A DNA stretch of 41,178 nt from Pseudomonas sp. Root562 (GCF_001427125.1 NZ_LMGK01000024.1:407598-448775), one strand, 5' to 3'. Counted from the stretch's first letter, positions 15,849-24,066 are shown. The notes: generated by a model not told the origin, from the letters alone. Numbers and translations are program-made.

Positions 15849-16646
15849 ATGAATTCCAAACATTTGATGCTCCCTGCTCTGCTGGCCGCAAGCGTTGCCC
15901 TGGCTGCCTGCTCCACGCCGCCAAATGCCAACCTTGAACAGGCCCGCACCAATTATTCCGGCCTGCAAGCCAACCCGCAGGCGAGCAAAGTCGCCGCACT
16001 GGAAACCAAGGAAGCCAGTGATTACCTGGACAAGGCCGACAAGGCTTACCTGGACAAGGAAGATCAGGCCAAGGTCGATCAGTTGGCCTATTTGACTAAC
16101 CAGCGGGTTGAAGTCGCCAAACAGACCATTGCCCTGCGCACCGCCGAAGCCAATCTGAAAAATGCTTCGGCACAACGCGCCCAGGCCCGTCTCGACGCTC
16201 GCGATCAGCAGATCAAACAGTTGCAGGACAGCCTCAACGCCAAACAGACCGATCGCGGCACCCTGGTGACATTCGGTGATGTGCTGTTCGCTACCGACAA
16301 GGCCGAGCTGAAATCCAACGGCCTGATGAACATCAACAAGCTGGCGCAGTACCTCCAGGAAAACCCTGATCGCAAAGTGATCGTCGAGGGCTACACCGAC
16401 AGCACCGGGACTGCCTCGCATAACCAGTCGCTGTCGGAACGTCGCGCCAACTCCGTGCGCATGGCGCTGGTGAAGATGGGCGTTGATCCAACCCGCATCG
16501 TTGCCCAGGGTTACGGCAAGGAATACCCGGTGGCGGATAACACCAGCACCTCGGGCCGGGCGCAAAACCGTCGGGTGGAAGTGACGATCTCCAACGATAA
16601 CCAACCGGTGATTCCGCGTTCGGCGGTGAGCTCTAACACCCAGTAA
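15849..16646 (+). CDS. lptF: OmpA-family lipoprotein, LptF-like
   Basis: This 265-residue lipoprotein has a signal with lipobox LAAC (Cys21), an N-terminal helical DUF4398-like part (about 25-135, with LETKEASDYLDKADKAYLDKEDQAKVDQLAY) and a C-terminal OmpA peptidoglycan-binding domain (about 145-250). The domain shows FGDVLFATDKAELKSNGLMNINKLAQYL, VEGYTDSTGTASHNQSLSERRANSV and SGRAQNRRVEVTI, with the Asp and Arg that grip diaminopimelate in the family. It should anchor the outer membrane to the wall. The P. aeruginosa homologue LptF is linked to mucoid conversion and survival under hypochlorite stress. A good AAAAGGA ribosome site precedes the ATG at 15849. It is co-transcribed with the DUF4398 gene. 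Confidence 0.88.
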   Translation: MNSKHLMLPALLAASVALAACSTPPNANLEQARTNYSGLQANPQASKVAALETKEASDYLDKADKAYLDKEDQAKVDQLAYLTNQRVEVAKQTIALRTAEANLKNASAQRAQARLDARDQQIKQLQDSLNAKQTDRGTLVTFGDVLFATDKAELKSNGLMNINKLAQYLQENPDRKVIVEGYTDSTGTASHNQSLSERRANSVRMALVKMGVDPTRIVAQGYGKEYPVADNTSTSGRAQNRRVEVTISNDNQPVIPRSAVSSNTQ

Positions 16647-16665
16647 GTTGTCAGCACACAAAAAC

Positions 16666-16755
16666 CTGTGGGAGCCAGCTTGCTGGCGATAGCGTTGGAT
16701 CAGTCAACATCACTGTTGAATGTTCAATCGCAATCGCCAGCAGGCTGGCTCCCAC
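16666..16755. repeat. REPIN (GTGGGAGCCAGCTTGCTGGCGATAGC)
   Basis: Inverted REP copies TGTGGGAGCCAGCTTGCTGG and CCAGCAGGCTGGCTCCCAC enclose a variable centre. It separates the lptF-like gene from the convergent gene at 16786 and may define both transcript ends. Confidence 0.88.
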
Positions 16756-16785
16756 GTTGGTTCTGTGTTGCCTGTGAAAATCGGT

Positions 16786-17115
16786 TTATTGCTCCAGCTT
16801 CTGCGGGGTTTCCTGGCCCATGCAACGCACCGCTTTCTTGCGGTCGTTGACCAGCACGCCGGTGAGGCCTTTCTGTTCGGTGTCGAACAACACCAGCACG
16901 CCATCGATGCACTGCGCCACTTGCGCGGCCGGTTCCAGGGAGACTTTGTAGTCTTCGCCCGGCACGGTCTTGAGCATGGTGAACTCATTGAGCAGCAACG
17001 CATCCTCGGGCTTGGCGAAGTGCAGGTAGCCGTACCACCACAGGGCGCCGACGGTGCCGAGGATGCTGCAGATACCGGTGATGATCAGCGGGATGGCGTT
17101 ACGTTCTTCACTCAT
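16786..17115 (-). CDS. Small single-pass membrane protein, unknown
   Basis: This 109-residue protein has one hydrophobic helix near the N-terminus (about residues 9-29: PLIITGICSILGTVGALWWYGYL). The rest is soluble, with acidic KPEDALLLNEFTML and a VLFDTEQKGLTGVLVNDRKKAVRCMGQ segment containing two Cys (89 region and 98 region). It is probably an inner-membrane protein with a periplasmic or cytoplasmic tail. Its start overlaps the stop of the upstream hydrolase by four bases (ATGA), indicating translational coupling. I recognise no family. Confidence 0.75.
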   Translation of the reverse strand: MSEERNAIPLIITGICSILGTVGALWWYGYLHFAKPEDALLLNEFTMLKTVPGEDYKVSLEPAAQVAQCIDGVLVLFDTEQKGLTGVLVNDRKKAVRCMGQETPQKLEQ

Positions 17116-18026
17116 TGCGGGTTCTCTGATGGTTCGGCGGGGGAATTCGAGGGTGCCGGGTAATTGGGTATTTCACCCAGGCGGCGCAGGCCGTTGAAAT
17201 GTTGCGGATCGTCCAGATAGCGCAACATGACGGTGCGCCAGACCGGGTCGGCGAATGTCTGCACGTGCCCACCGCGGGTCAATTGCAGCACGCGCGGCGG
17301 CGGCGCAGCTTGATACAGTCGGATGCCGTTGGAAAGAGGCACGATCGGATCATCAATGCTGTGGTAGATCAGTTTCGGTACGCCATTGAGCTGGGCCATG
17401 GAGTTGATGGCGCTGTCACCGTCCGGCACCAGCCAGGACAGCGGCACCTGGAATGTCCAGAACACCCACGAATGACTCAACGCAAACTGACCGACACTGC
17501 GGTAGCTGGCGGGCACACCGTCCAGCACAAATGCCTTGAGCTGTTTCTGCCGCTGCGGGTGCTGAACCAGGTAGTGAACCGCCATTGCCCCCCCGAGGCT
17601 CTGGCCGAGCAGAATCACTGGCTTGCCTTTGACCTCGGGTGCCTGATCGAGCCACTTGAACGCGGCATCGATGTCCTGGTAGATCGCCGGCAGACTCGGT
17701 TTGCCTTCGGACAACCCATAACCGCGATAGTCCAACAGCAGCACTTGATAACCCTGCTCGGGCAACCAATAACTGCCGCCAAGATGCATCGGCAAATTGC
17801 CGCCGTTGCCGTGCAGGTGCAGCACCGTGCCCTTGACCTCGACCCCCTGTTTCGCCGGTAGCCACCAGGCATTCAGCTTCAGGCCATCGGCGGTGACCAA
17901 GGTGACTTCGCGGTATTGGAGTTTGGCTTTTTCCGGGGTGAACAACTGGCCGGGTTCGGGGTAGAACAGCAGCGAACTGCAACCGCTCAGGGACAGGAGA
18001 AGGCAGAGGGTGCCGAGGATTCTCAT
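17112..18026 (-). CDS. Alpha/beta-hydrolase lipoprotein
   Basis: This 304-residue protein has a lipoprotein signal (LCLLLSLSGC, Cys16). The alpha/beta-hydrolase core shows an oxyanion segment LHLHGNGGN (about 70-77), nucleophile elbow GQSLGG (Ser143), acid Asp226 in HSIDDPIVP and His254 in RGGHVQTF. It is a serine hydrolase, probably in the periplasm, with an unknown ester or amide substrate; the family includes relatives of BEM46-type hydrolases. The start at 18026 gives the MRILGTLCLL signal; the open frame further upstream runs through a repeat and is not coding. Its stop overlaps the next gene by four bases. Confidence 0.87.
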   Translation of the reverse strand: MRILGTLCLLLSLSGCSSLLFYPEPGQLFTPEKAKLQYREVTLVTADGLKLNAWWLPAKQGVEVKGTVLHLHGNGGNLPMHLGGSYWLPEQGYQVLLLDYRGYGLSEGKPSLPAIYQDIDAAFKWLDQAPEVKGKPVILLGQSLGGAMAVHYLVQHPQRQKQLKAFVLDGVPASYRSVGQFALSHSWVFWTFQVPLSWLVPDGDSAINSMAQLNGVPKLIYHSIDDPIVPLSNGIRLYQAAPPPRVLQLTRGGHVQTFADPVWRTVMLRYLDDPQHFNGLRRLGEIPNYPAPSNSPAEPSENPQ

Positions 18027-18058
18027 CCGGTGAAACCTCGCAAAATTAGGTTGATCAA

Positions 18059-18162
18059 GATCGTTCCCACGCTCTGCGTGGGAATGCATACCGTGACGCT
18101 CTGCGTCACAGTGGACGCGGAGCGTCCATGGCGGCATTCCCACGCGGAGCGTGGGAACGATC
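18059..18162. repeat. Long palindromic repeat (GATCGTTCCCACGC class)
   Basis: Outer arms GATCGTTCCCACGCTCTGCG and the complementary CGCGGAGCGTGGGAACGATC enclose inner stems GTGACGCTCTGCGTCAC and GGACGCGGAGCGTCC. It precedes the hydrolase gene and is followed within 31 bp by a REPIN of another class, so this 274-bp gap is almost all repeat. Confidence 0.87.
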
Positions 18163-18192
18163 AGAGATAAAGACTCTCAGGCAAATGATCAA

Positions 18193-18286
18193 CCTGTGGG
18201 AGCGGGCTTGCCCGCGATAGCAATGTCACTGTCAACATTCATGCTGAATGTTATGCCGCCATCGCGGGCAAGCCCGCTCCCACAGG
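18193..18286. repeat. REPIN (GTGGGAGCGGGCTTGCCCGCGATAGC)
   Basis: Inverted copies CCTGTGGGAGCGGGCTTGCC and GGCAAGCCCGCTCCCACAGG are perfect over the outer 20 bases and continue in CGCGATAGC/GCCATCGCG. A small interior stem (CAACATTCATGCTGAATGTT) is present. It lies just past the stop of the DUF1704 gene. Confidence 0.9.
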
Positions 18287-18300
18287 GTTATTCACCAGCC

Positions 18301-19578
18301 TTATAAAATGTTGGAATAATCCGCCTCGATCCGGTCCAGGCTCAGGTGGTTGAGGAAGTTCGAGAAGCACATCCATGCCGACAATGCGTTCATGTCACGG
18401 AACTGTTCCGGCAAATACTTGGGCGGCACTACCAGGCCTTCATCGACCAACTGGCGCAAGGTGCGCATGTCTTCCAGCGTGGTCTTGCCACAAAACAACA
18501 GCGGGATCTGCTCAAGCTTGCCTTTGCGCACGGCCAACTGAATGTAGTTGTAAATCATGATGAAGCCCTTGAGGTAGGACAAGTCTTTGGTAAATGGCAG
18601 ACCTGTCGGTACCGAGCCACGGAAAACGCGACTGGCGTTACTGTAGCTCTCGGGCATTTCAAAACCTTGTTCGCGGAAGAACTCGAACACCTGCAGGAAA
18701 TCCGCGCCCTCCTCCACCATGTGGATCGCACGGGTGCGGTTGGTCAGTTTGCGCAGGCGGCTCGGGTAGGAGGCGAAGGTGATGATTTCCATCAGGATCG
18801 CCAGGCCTTCCTGGGTCACCGTCGACGAGGGCGGACCCTTCGACAGAAAGGTGCAGATCGGCTGGTTCAGGCCGTTGAGCGTGGTGCCGACGTGCACCAG
18901 CCCTTCGTGGACTTCCAGGGCGCGCACGTCACGCTCGTTGAACATCGCGTCGGTGCGGATCTTGATGTAGTCGGCGCCCGCCGCCGCGTCGGCGACGATG
19001 CCGTCGGACTCGAACACGCGGATGGTTTCCTCGGCCTCGCCAAATACCCTGTTCAAGCGGGTTTGCAGCAGGTGCACGGCTTCTTTGGCGGTCAGGGTCT
19101 TGGGTTCATCCTTCAGATCGCCACGGCCGTCAATATTGTTCAGGTACTCGGACAACATCATGCCCAGGTCAGACAGCGTCGGGTCACCGGCGTGGAACGC
19201 ATCGGATGCGGCACCATACAATTCCTGGGAAATCAGGCCGAAATCCTCGGTGCCGCGCGCTTCGAGCATGCGCACCACCATGCGGTACTCCTTGCACATA
19301 CGGCGCATGATCTGACCGACCGGGTTGAACTGGCCGAGCTGACGGGTGATGTCGCGCTCGATGTTCTGGAATTCCAGCTTTACCTTGCTGGAGTCGAACG
19401 CCAGTGGCCGATTGAGGTAGTAGTCGCGGTCCACCGCTGGCATTTCCTTGCCTTTGGCCTTGAGGAAGCCCTTGCGAATATTCTCGTCCCACTTGACCGC
19501 ATCGAGGACGCGGATCGGCGTCTGCGCCAGCACAATGCGATCGGACAAAATGCGTATCGACTGCTGGTAATCGTCCAC
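18301..19578 (-). CDS. DUF1704 protein (QEGLA motif), HExxxH metallopeptidase-like
   Basis: This 425-residue protein belongs to the family labelled flavohemoglobin expression-modulating QEGLA motif protein (DUF1704). The name-giving motif is in TVTQEGLA (Glu257), and 32 residues earlier is ALEVHEGLVHVGTTLNG with His224, Glu225 and His229. HExxxH plus a downstream Glu is the zinc-site pattern of the eukaryotic MATCAP/KIAA0895 tyrosine carboxypeptidases, which share this domain. A peptidase activity is therefore plausible but unproven in bacteria. No signal peptide or membrane segment is evident. It follows a lipoprotein gene by 27 bp, probably in one operon. Confidence 0.88.
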   Translation of the reverse strand: MDDYQQSIRILSDRIVLAQTPIRVLDAVKWDENIRKGFLKAKGKEMPAVDRDYYLNRPLAFDSSKVKLEFQNIERDITRQLGQFNPVGQIMRRMCKEYRMVVRMLEARGTEDFGLISQELYGAASDAFHAGDPTLSDLGMMLSEYLNNIDGRGDLKDEPKTLTAKEAVHLLQTRLNRVFGEAEETIRVFESDGIVADAAAGADYIKIRTDAMFNERDVRALEVHEGLVHVGTTLNGLNQPICTFLSKGPPSSTVTQEGLAILMEIITFASYPSRLRKLTNRTRAIHMVEEGADFLQVFEFFREQGFEMPESYSNASRVFRGSVPTGLPFTKDLSYLKGFIMIYNYIQLAVRKGKLEQIPLLFCGKTTLEDMRTLRQLVDEGLVVPPKYLPEQFRDMNALSAWMCFSNFLNHLSLDRIEADYSNIL

Positions 19579-19605
19579 CCGAAACTCCTGTAGAAAATGC
19601 TGGGT

Positions 19606-20160
19606 TTATCTGGTTTTGGCCTGACGCTGATAGCGCACCACTTCGACGAATACATCGGAGTTGGCCGGATCGTCGAGCCAGGCGGACACCTGGTCCATGC
19701 TGTTGTCGATCAGCACGCCATCGCCGTCGTCGGTTTGAAAACGCTGGCCGCTCAGGACATTCTGCCCCATCGCCTGTTGGATCTGTTCAAGGTCGAGGTT
19801 GTACACCACCAGTTCGTGCTTGTCGGTGAGTTCAAACCCGCCCACGGTGAAGTTGCCTCCAAACTGCGCCGGTACCTTCGCCGAGAAATACCAGCGATTG
19901 CCATGGCGCGACACCGTGAACGGGTAGGCCTCGCGCTCCCTGGGTTTGGCCCGGAAGTAACTGACTGCCTGATAGCGATTGTCGCCGACGCGCGTCAGTT
20001 CCAGATTGACCGGTTCCCCCCAGGCGTTGGTGCTGGTCCATTTGCCGAGCAACCCTTTGGGCGCAGGTTCGCCGGTGGGCAATGGTTCCTTGAAAGTCAC
20101 CAGACAGCCACTGAGCAACAGGAACGACAAGGCGATCACAACGACACGCCAGGCTTTCAT
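19606..20160 (-). CDS. Putative lipoprotein of unknown function
   Basis: This 184-residue protein starts with MKAWRVVVIALSFLLLSGC, a clear lipoprotein signal (Cys19). The mature part is beta-rich (GKWTSTNAWGEPVNLELTRVG, YQAVSYFRAKPRE, WYFSAKVPAQFGGNFTVGGFELTD) and ends in a short helix before VFVEVVRYQRQAKTR. The fold suggests a lipocalin/beta-barrel-like domain, but I recognise no family. The downstream DUF1704 gene starts 27 bp later, so they are likely one transcript. Confidence 0.8.
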   Translation of the reverse strand: MKAWRVVVIALSFLLLSGCLVTFKEPLPTGEPAPKGLLGKWTSTNAWGEPVNLELTRVGDNRYQAVSYFRAKPREREAYPFTVSRHGNRWYFSAKVPAQFGGNFTVGGFELTDKHELVVYNLDLEQIQQAMGQNVLSGQRFQTDDGDGVLIDNSMDQVSAWLDDPANSDVFVEVVRYQRQAKTR

Positions 20161-20193
20161 TCAACACTCCCTTGATGATCAAACCGCTTTGTT

Positions 20194-20303
20194 GATCGTT
20201 CCCACGGTCTGCGTGGGAACGCATCCAGTGAAGCCCAGCGTCACACCGACAAGGGGCGCGGAGCGTCCCGGGCGGCATTCCCACGCAGAGCGTGGGAATG
20301 ATC
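20194..20303. repeat. Long palindromic repeat (GATCGTTCCCACGC class)
   Basis: Outer arms GATCGTTCCCACGGTCTGCG and CGCAGAGCGTGGGAATGATC are inverted with few mismatches. The inner GGCGCGGAGCGTCCC stem has lost much of its partner, so this copy is more diverged than the one at 5570. It fills most of the gap between the TetR gene at 20332 and the lipoprotein gene. Confidence 0.85.
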
Positions 20304-20331
20304 GGTACAGGGTTTAGTGACGGCGCGGGAT

Positions 20332-21048
20332 TTATACCGATGCCAGCACCAAATGCATATAACGCGTAAGTATGCCGAGCATTTCCTCTTCGGCGACCGG
20401 CTCAGCCTCGTTGAGCAGGCCCTGATATTCCATCCGTCCGATTATAGACGTCAACACTTTGGCATCCTGTTGTGGCTCGCGCGAACCCAATACCTGGAAA
20501 AGCTGGCAAGACCCCTGCAACAGTATCTGCTGATGCGAGCGCACCAGCACAGCCAGACGCGGGTTCAACAACGCTTCCTGGCGGAACGCCTGTTCGGCCA
20601 TCAAATGCTCACGACGCGTCACCAGTTGCCGGTGGACATAGTCGGTCATCAATCGCGCAATGTCGTCCGCCAGTTTCGAGCGCGCCTGTGGACTGCCGTC
20701 ACCGCTGGCGATCATGTCGCGCAACAGGCCTTCGTTGTTGACCCACAGCTTGGCCATGTACGCCGCGCTGCGTTCGACATATTGGGCGAAGGTATCGGTA
20801 AGCAGGTCATCGATATCCTTGAAATAGTAAGTGGTTGCCGACAGCGGCACTTGCGCCTCGGCGGCCACTGCACGGTGCCTTACCGCCCGCACGCCATCAC
20901 GCACGACAATGCGCATCGCGGCATCGAGAATATCCTGTCGACGCTGTTCGCTGCCCTGTCGGCTGGCCTTGCGCCCCTGGTACTGGACACTCTCAGCGAC
21001 CGCTGTGGCGACACCCGCCGCACCTTCTTGAGCCATTGCACCGTTCAC
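20332..21048 (-). CDS. TetR-family regulator
   Basis: This 238-residue protein has an N-terminal extension (about 1-30, Ala/Gln-rich), then a TetR helix-turn-helix at about residues 36-84 (RRQDILDAAMRIVVRDG, VRHRAVAAEAQVPLSATTYYFKDID). The C-terminal ligand domain carries REHLMAEQAFRQEALLNPRLAVLV. I use GTG at 21048 as start: GAGGAG lies eight bases upstream, whereas the ATG four codons in is too far from it. A P. aeruginosa homologue sits at the same place next to lysS. The ligand and targets are unknown; a palindrome in its own promoter suggests autoregulation. Confidence 0.85.
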   Translation of the reverse strand: MNGAMAQEGAAGVATAVAESVQYQGRKASRQGSEQRRQDILDAAMRIVVRDGVRAVRHRAVAAEAQVPLSATTYYFKDIDDLLTDTFAQYVERSAAYMAKLWVNNEGLLRDMIASGDGSPQARSKLADDIARLMTDYVHRQLVTRREHLMAEQAFRQEALLNPRLAVLVRSHQQILLQGSCQLFQVLGSREPQQDAKVLTSIIGRMEYQGLLNEAEPVAEEEMLGILTRYMHLVLASV

Positions 21049-21084
21049 GACAGGAACTCCTCTTTCACTTCAAAAGTAACCATT

Positions 21085-21100
21085 TGATACGTTTGTACCA
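21085..21100. promoter_or_regulatory. Palindrome upstream of TetR gene
   Basis: TGATAC (21085-21090), GTTT, GTACCA (21095-21100) is an inverted repeat with one mismatch, lying 37-52 bp upstream of the TetR gene's GTG and just beyond the lysS terminator. It is a candidate operator for autoregulation; no consensus is known to me. Confidence 0.35.
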
Positions 21101-21110
21101 GACAGGCAAT

Positions 21111-21137
21111 AAAAAACCGCCTGAAAAGGCGGCTTTT
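21111..21137 (-). terminator. lysS Rho-independent terminator
   Basis: AAAAACCGCCTGAAAAGGCGGCTTTTT is a perfect GC stem (CCGCCT/AGGCGG) with A and T runs on both sides. It starts 13 bp past the lysS stop; on the minus strand the U tract is TTTTTTATTG. Its symmetry makes it functional in both directions. Confidence 0.9.
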
Positions 21138-21149
21138 TAACTGAAACAC

Positions 21150-22652
21150 TTACGTTTGCGGCCGCATGTGCGGGAACAGGATCACGTCGCGGATCGACGG
21201 GGAGTTGGTCAGCAGCATCACCAGACGGTCGATGCCGATACCTTCACCGGCCGTTGGCGGCATGCCGTACTCCAGCGCACGAACGAAGTCGGCGTCGTAG
21301 TGCATGGCTTCGTCGTCGCCGGCGTCCTTATCGGCCACCTGCGCCATGAAACGCTCGGCCTGGTCTTCCGCGTCATTCAACTCGGAGTAGGCGTTGGCGA
21401 TTTCACGGCCACCGATGAACAGTTCGAAACGGTCGGTAACGTTCGGGTTATCGTCGTTGCGACGGGCCAGCGGCGACACTTCGAACGGGTACTGGGTAAT
21501 GAAGTGCGGCTGTTCCAGCTTGTGCTCGACCAGTTCTTCGAAAATCATCACCTGCAGCTTGCCCAGGCCCTCAAAGCCCAGCACCTTGGCGCCGGCCTTC
21601 TTGGCGATGGCACGGGCCTTGTCGATGTCGTTCAGGTCGTCAGCGGTCAGCTCAGGGTTGTACTTGAGGATCGAGTCGAACACCGACAGACGCACGAACG
21701 GCTCGCCGAAGTGGAACACCTTGTCGCCGTACGGCACGTCGGTGCTGCCCAGAACCAGCTGCGCCAGTTCACGGAACAATTCTTCGGTCAGGTCCATGTT
21801 GTCTTCGTAGTCGGCGTAGGCCTGGTAGAACTCCAACATGGTGAATTCAGGGTTGTGTCGAGTCGAGACACCTTCGTTACGGAAGTTGCGGTTGATCTCG
21901 AACACTTTCTCGAAGCCGCCAACCACCAGGCGCTTGAGGTACAGCTCAGGCGCGATACGCAGGAACATTTCCATGTCCAGTGCGTTGTGGTGGGTTTCGA
22001 ACGGCTTGGCCGCGGCGCCGCCCGGAATGGTCTGCAGCATCGGCGTTTCCACTTCCAGGAAGTCGCGCTTCATCAGGAAGCTGCGGATGTGCGCAATCAC
22101 TTGCGAACGCACGCGGAAGGTCTGGCGCACATCTTCGTTGACGATCAGGTCAACGTAACGCTGGCGATAGCGTTGTTCGGTATCGGTCAGGCCATGGTGC
22201 TTGTCCGGCAGCGGGCGCAGGGACTTGGTCAGCAGGCGCACGGTGGTCATTTCAACGTACAGGTCGCCCTTGCCGGAACGGGCCAGGGTCCCTTCGGCAG
22301 CAATGATGTCGCCCATGTCCCAGGTTTTCACCGCGGCCAGGGTTTCTTCGGACAGGGTCTTGCGGTTGACGTAGACCTGGATGCGACCGGTCATGTCCTG
22401 GATCACCATGAACGAGCCACGGTTAAGCATGATGCGACCGGCAACCTTGACCGGGATCGCAGCCTCTGCCAGCTCTTCCTTGGTCTTGTCCGCGTACTGT
22501 TTCTGCAAGGCATCGCAGTAGTTTTCGCGGCGGAAGTCGTTCGGGAAGGCGTTGCCCTTGGCGCGCTCGGCAGCCAGCTTTTCCTTGCGCAGGGCGATCA
22601 GGGAGTTTTCTTCCTGTTGCAGGGCTTGCGGGTCGAGTTCTAGGTCGCTCAT
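21150..22652 (-). CDS. lysS: Lysyl-tRNA synthetase, class II
   Basis: This 500-residue cytosolic enzyme charges tRNA-Lys. The N-terminal OB-fold anticodon domain (about 65-160, with VAGRIMLNRGSFMVIQDMTG) precedes the class II catalytic core. Motif 2 is FEINRNFRNEGVSTRHNPEFTMLEFY-type (about 258-283) and motif 3 is GEGIGIDRLVMLLTNSPSIRDVILFP near the C-terminus. Length fits the bacterial family. It follows prfB by 105 bp, as in E. coli, and ends in a strong terminator. The leader contains a single REP copy. Confidence 0.97.
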   Translation of the reverse strand: MSDLELDPQALQQEENSLIALRKEKLAAERAKGNAFPNDFRRENYCDALQKQYADKTKEELAEAAIPVKVAGRIMLNRGSFMVIQDMTGRIQVYVNRKTLSEETLAAVKTWDMGDIIAAEGTLARSGKGDLYVEMTTVRLLTKSLRPLPDKHHGLTDTEQRYRQRYVDLIVNEDVRQTFRVRSQVIAHIRSFLMKRDFLEVETPMLQTIPGGAAAKPFETHHNALDMEMFLRIAPELYLKRLVVGGFEKVFEINRNFRNEGVSTRHNPEFTMLEFYQAYADYEDNMDLTEELFRELAQLVLGSTDVPYGDKVFHFGEPFVRLSVFDSILKYNPELTADDLNDIDKARAIAKKAGAKVLGFEGLGKLQVMIFEELVEHKLEQPHFITQYPFEVSPLARRNDDNPNVTDRFELFIGGREIANAYSELNDAEDQAERFMAQVADKDAGDDEAMHYDADFVRALEYGMPPTAGEGIGIDRLVMLLTNSPSIRDVILFPHMRPQT

Positions 22653-22692
22653 GTCTTTAAATATTCCATCACGGGTTCGTTGCCCCCGACCT

Positions 22693-22726
22693 GCGGCCGG
22701 GGATCGCCAGCAAGCCGGCTCCTACA
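22693..22726. repeat. Single REP copy between prfB and lysS
   Basis: GCGGCCGGGGATCGCCAGCA followed by AGCCGGCTCCTACA matches one half of the REPINs and the core of the array at 1-249. It lies inside the prfB-lysS transcript, ending 32 bp before the prfB stop on the plus-strand scale. Confidence 0.7.
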
Positions 22727-22757
22727 AGGGATCGAGACCGATCCCGTATTGCGTCTT

Positions 22758-23853
22758 TTACAGCCCGGATTTCAGGCTGGCTTCCAGGTACTCGTCGATG
22801 TCGCCATCGAGCACCTTGTCGCAGTCGCTGCGTTCGATGTTGGTGCGCAGATCCTTGATCCGCGAGGCATCCAGCACGTACGAACGAATCTGGTGACCCC
22901 AGCCGATATCGGACTTGGTGTCTTCCAGGGCCTGGGAGGCCGCATTGCGTTTCTGCATTTCCTGCTCATACAACTTGGCCCGCAGCATTTTCATGGCGGT
23001 GTCCTTGTTGGCGTGCTGGGAACGTTCGTTCTGGCAGCTGACCACGGTGTTGGTCGGTACGTGGGTGATACGTACGGCCGAGTCGGTGGTGTTTACGTGC
23101 TGACCACCGGCACCGGAGGAACGATAGGTGTCGATTCGCAGGTCTGCCGGGTTGATCTCGATTTCCACCTTGTCATCGATCTCTGGTGAGACGAACACCG
23201 CGGAAAACGAGGTGTGGCGACGGTTGCCGGAGTCGAACGGGCTCTTGCGCACCAGACGATGCACGCCGATCTCGGTACGCAGCCAGCCAAAGGCGTACTC
23301 GCCCTTGATGTGCACCGTGGCGCCCTTGATCCCGGCGACTTCACCGGCAGACAGCTCCATGATGGTCGCGTCGAAACCGCGTTTGTCGGCCCAGCGCAGG
23401 TACATGCGCAACAGGATATTGGCCCAGTCCTGGGCTTCGGTGCCGCCGGAGCCGGCCTGGATGTCCAGGTAGGCGTTGTTCGGGTCCATTTCGTGGCTGA
23501 ACATGCGACGGAATTCAAGCTTGGCGAGGTTTTCCTCGAGACGGGCCAGTTCGGCGACGACATCGCCCACCGCGCCTTCGTCGTTTTCTTCGACGGCCAT
23601 GTCCAGCAGGTCGCGGCAATCGGCCAGACCGGCGTTCAGTTCGTCCAGGGTTTCGACGATTTGCGCCAGCGCAGAGCGCTCGCGGCCCAACTCCTGGGCG
23701 TACTCAGGTTTGTTCCAGACACTCGGATCTTCAAGCTCGCGATTGACCTCGGTCAGACGCTCATGCTTTTGATCGTAGTCAAAGATACCCCCGAATGGTT
23801 TCGGAGCGCTCGGACAGGTCCTTGATGGTGTTAAGGATCGGGTTGATTTCCAT
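22758..23853 (-). CDS. prfB: Peptide chain release factor 2, programmed +1 frameshift
   Basis: RF2 (364 residues after frameshift) releases peptides at UAA and UGA. Translation starts at 23853 (MEINPILNTIKDLSE) and reaches codon 25, an in-frame UGA at 23781-23779 within GGGGGTATCTTTGAC. The upstream GGGGG is the internal Shine-Dalgarno-like signal and CTT at 23784-23782 the slip codon; skipping one base continues as DYDQKHERLTEVNREL. The C-terminal part has the stop-codon-reading SPF (in RKSPFDSGNRRHTSF) and catalytic GGQ (SGAGGQHVNTTDSAV). The frameshift is the conserved feedback mechanism: low RF2 lets the ribosome pause on UGA and shift. It is upstream of lysS. Confidence 0.97.
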
Positions 23854-23974
23854 GGCGGGCAGCACTCGTTGGCGAACTTTTGAAAGCCGGCGAGTATAAC
23901 GGCAAACGGCTGGGAACGGCAGTCCGCTTGGCTGAAAAGGCAGGTTTGCAGGCGAACTTTGCAACGATGCGAAA

Positions 23975-24066
23975 CCTGTGGGAGCCGGGCTTGCCCGCGA
24001 TGGCGGCGTGTCAGTCGATGCAGTATCGCTTGTCAGGCCCTCATCGCGGGCAAGCCTGGCTCCCAC
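23975..24066. repeat. REPIN between wspR and prfB
   Basis: Inverted copies CCTGTGGGAGCCGGGCTTGC and GCAAGCCTGGCTCCCACGGG, each with CGCGATG/CATCGCG inner extensions, enclose a 36-bp centre. It lies between the wspR stop and the prfB start on the same strand, so it probably helps separate the two transcripts. Confidence 0.88.

Noticed and set aside
18027..18143. N-terminal extension of the alpha/beta-hydrolase frame
   Set aside because: The residues come from the palindromic repeat; a lipoprotein signal begins at 18026.
21156..22643. 495-codon plus-strand frame opposite lysS
   Set aside because: It mirrors the conserved lysS gene exactly and has no family features of its own.
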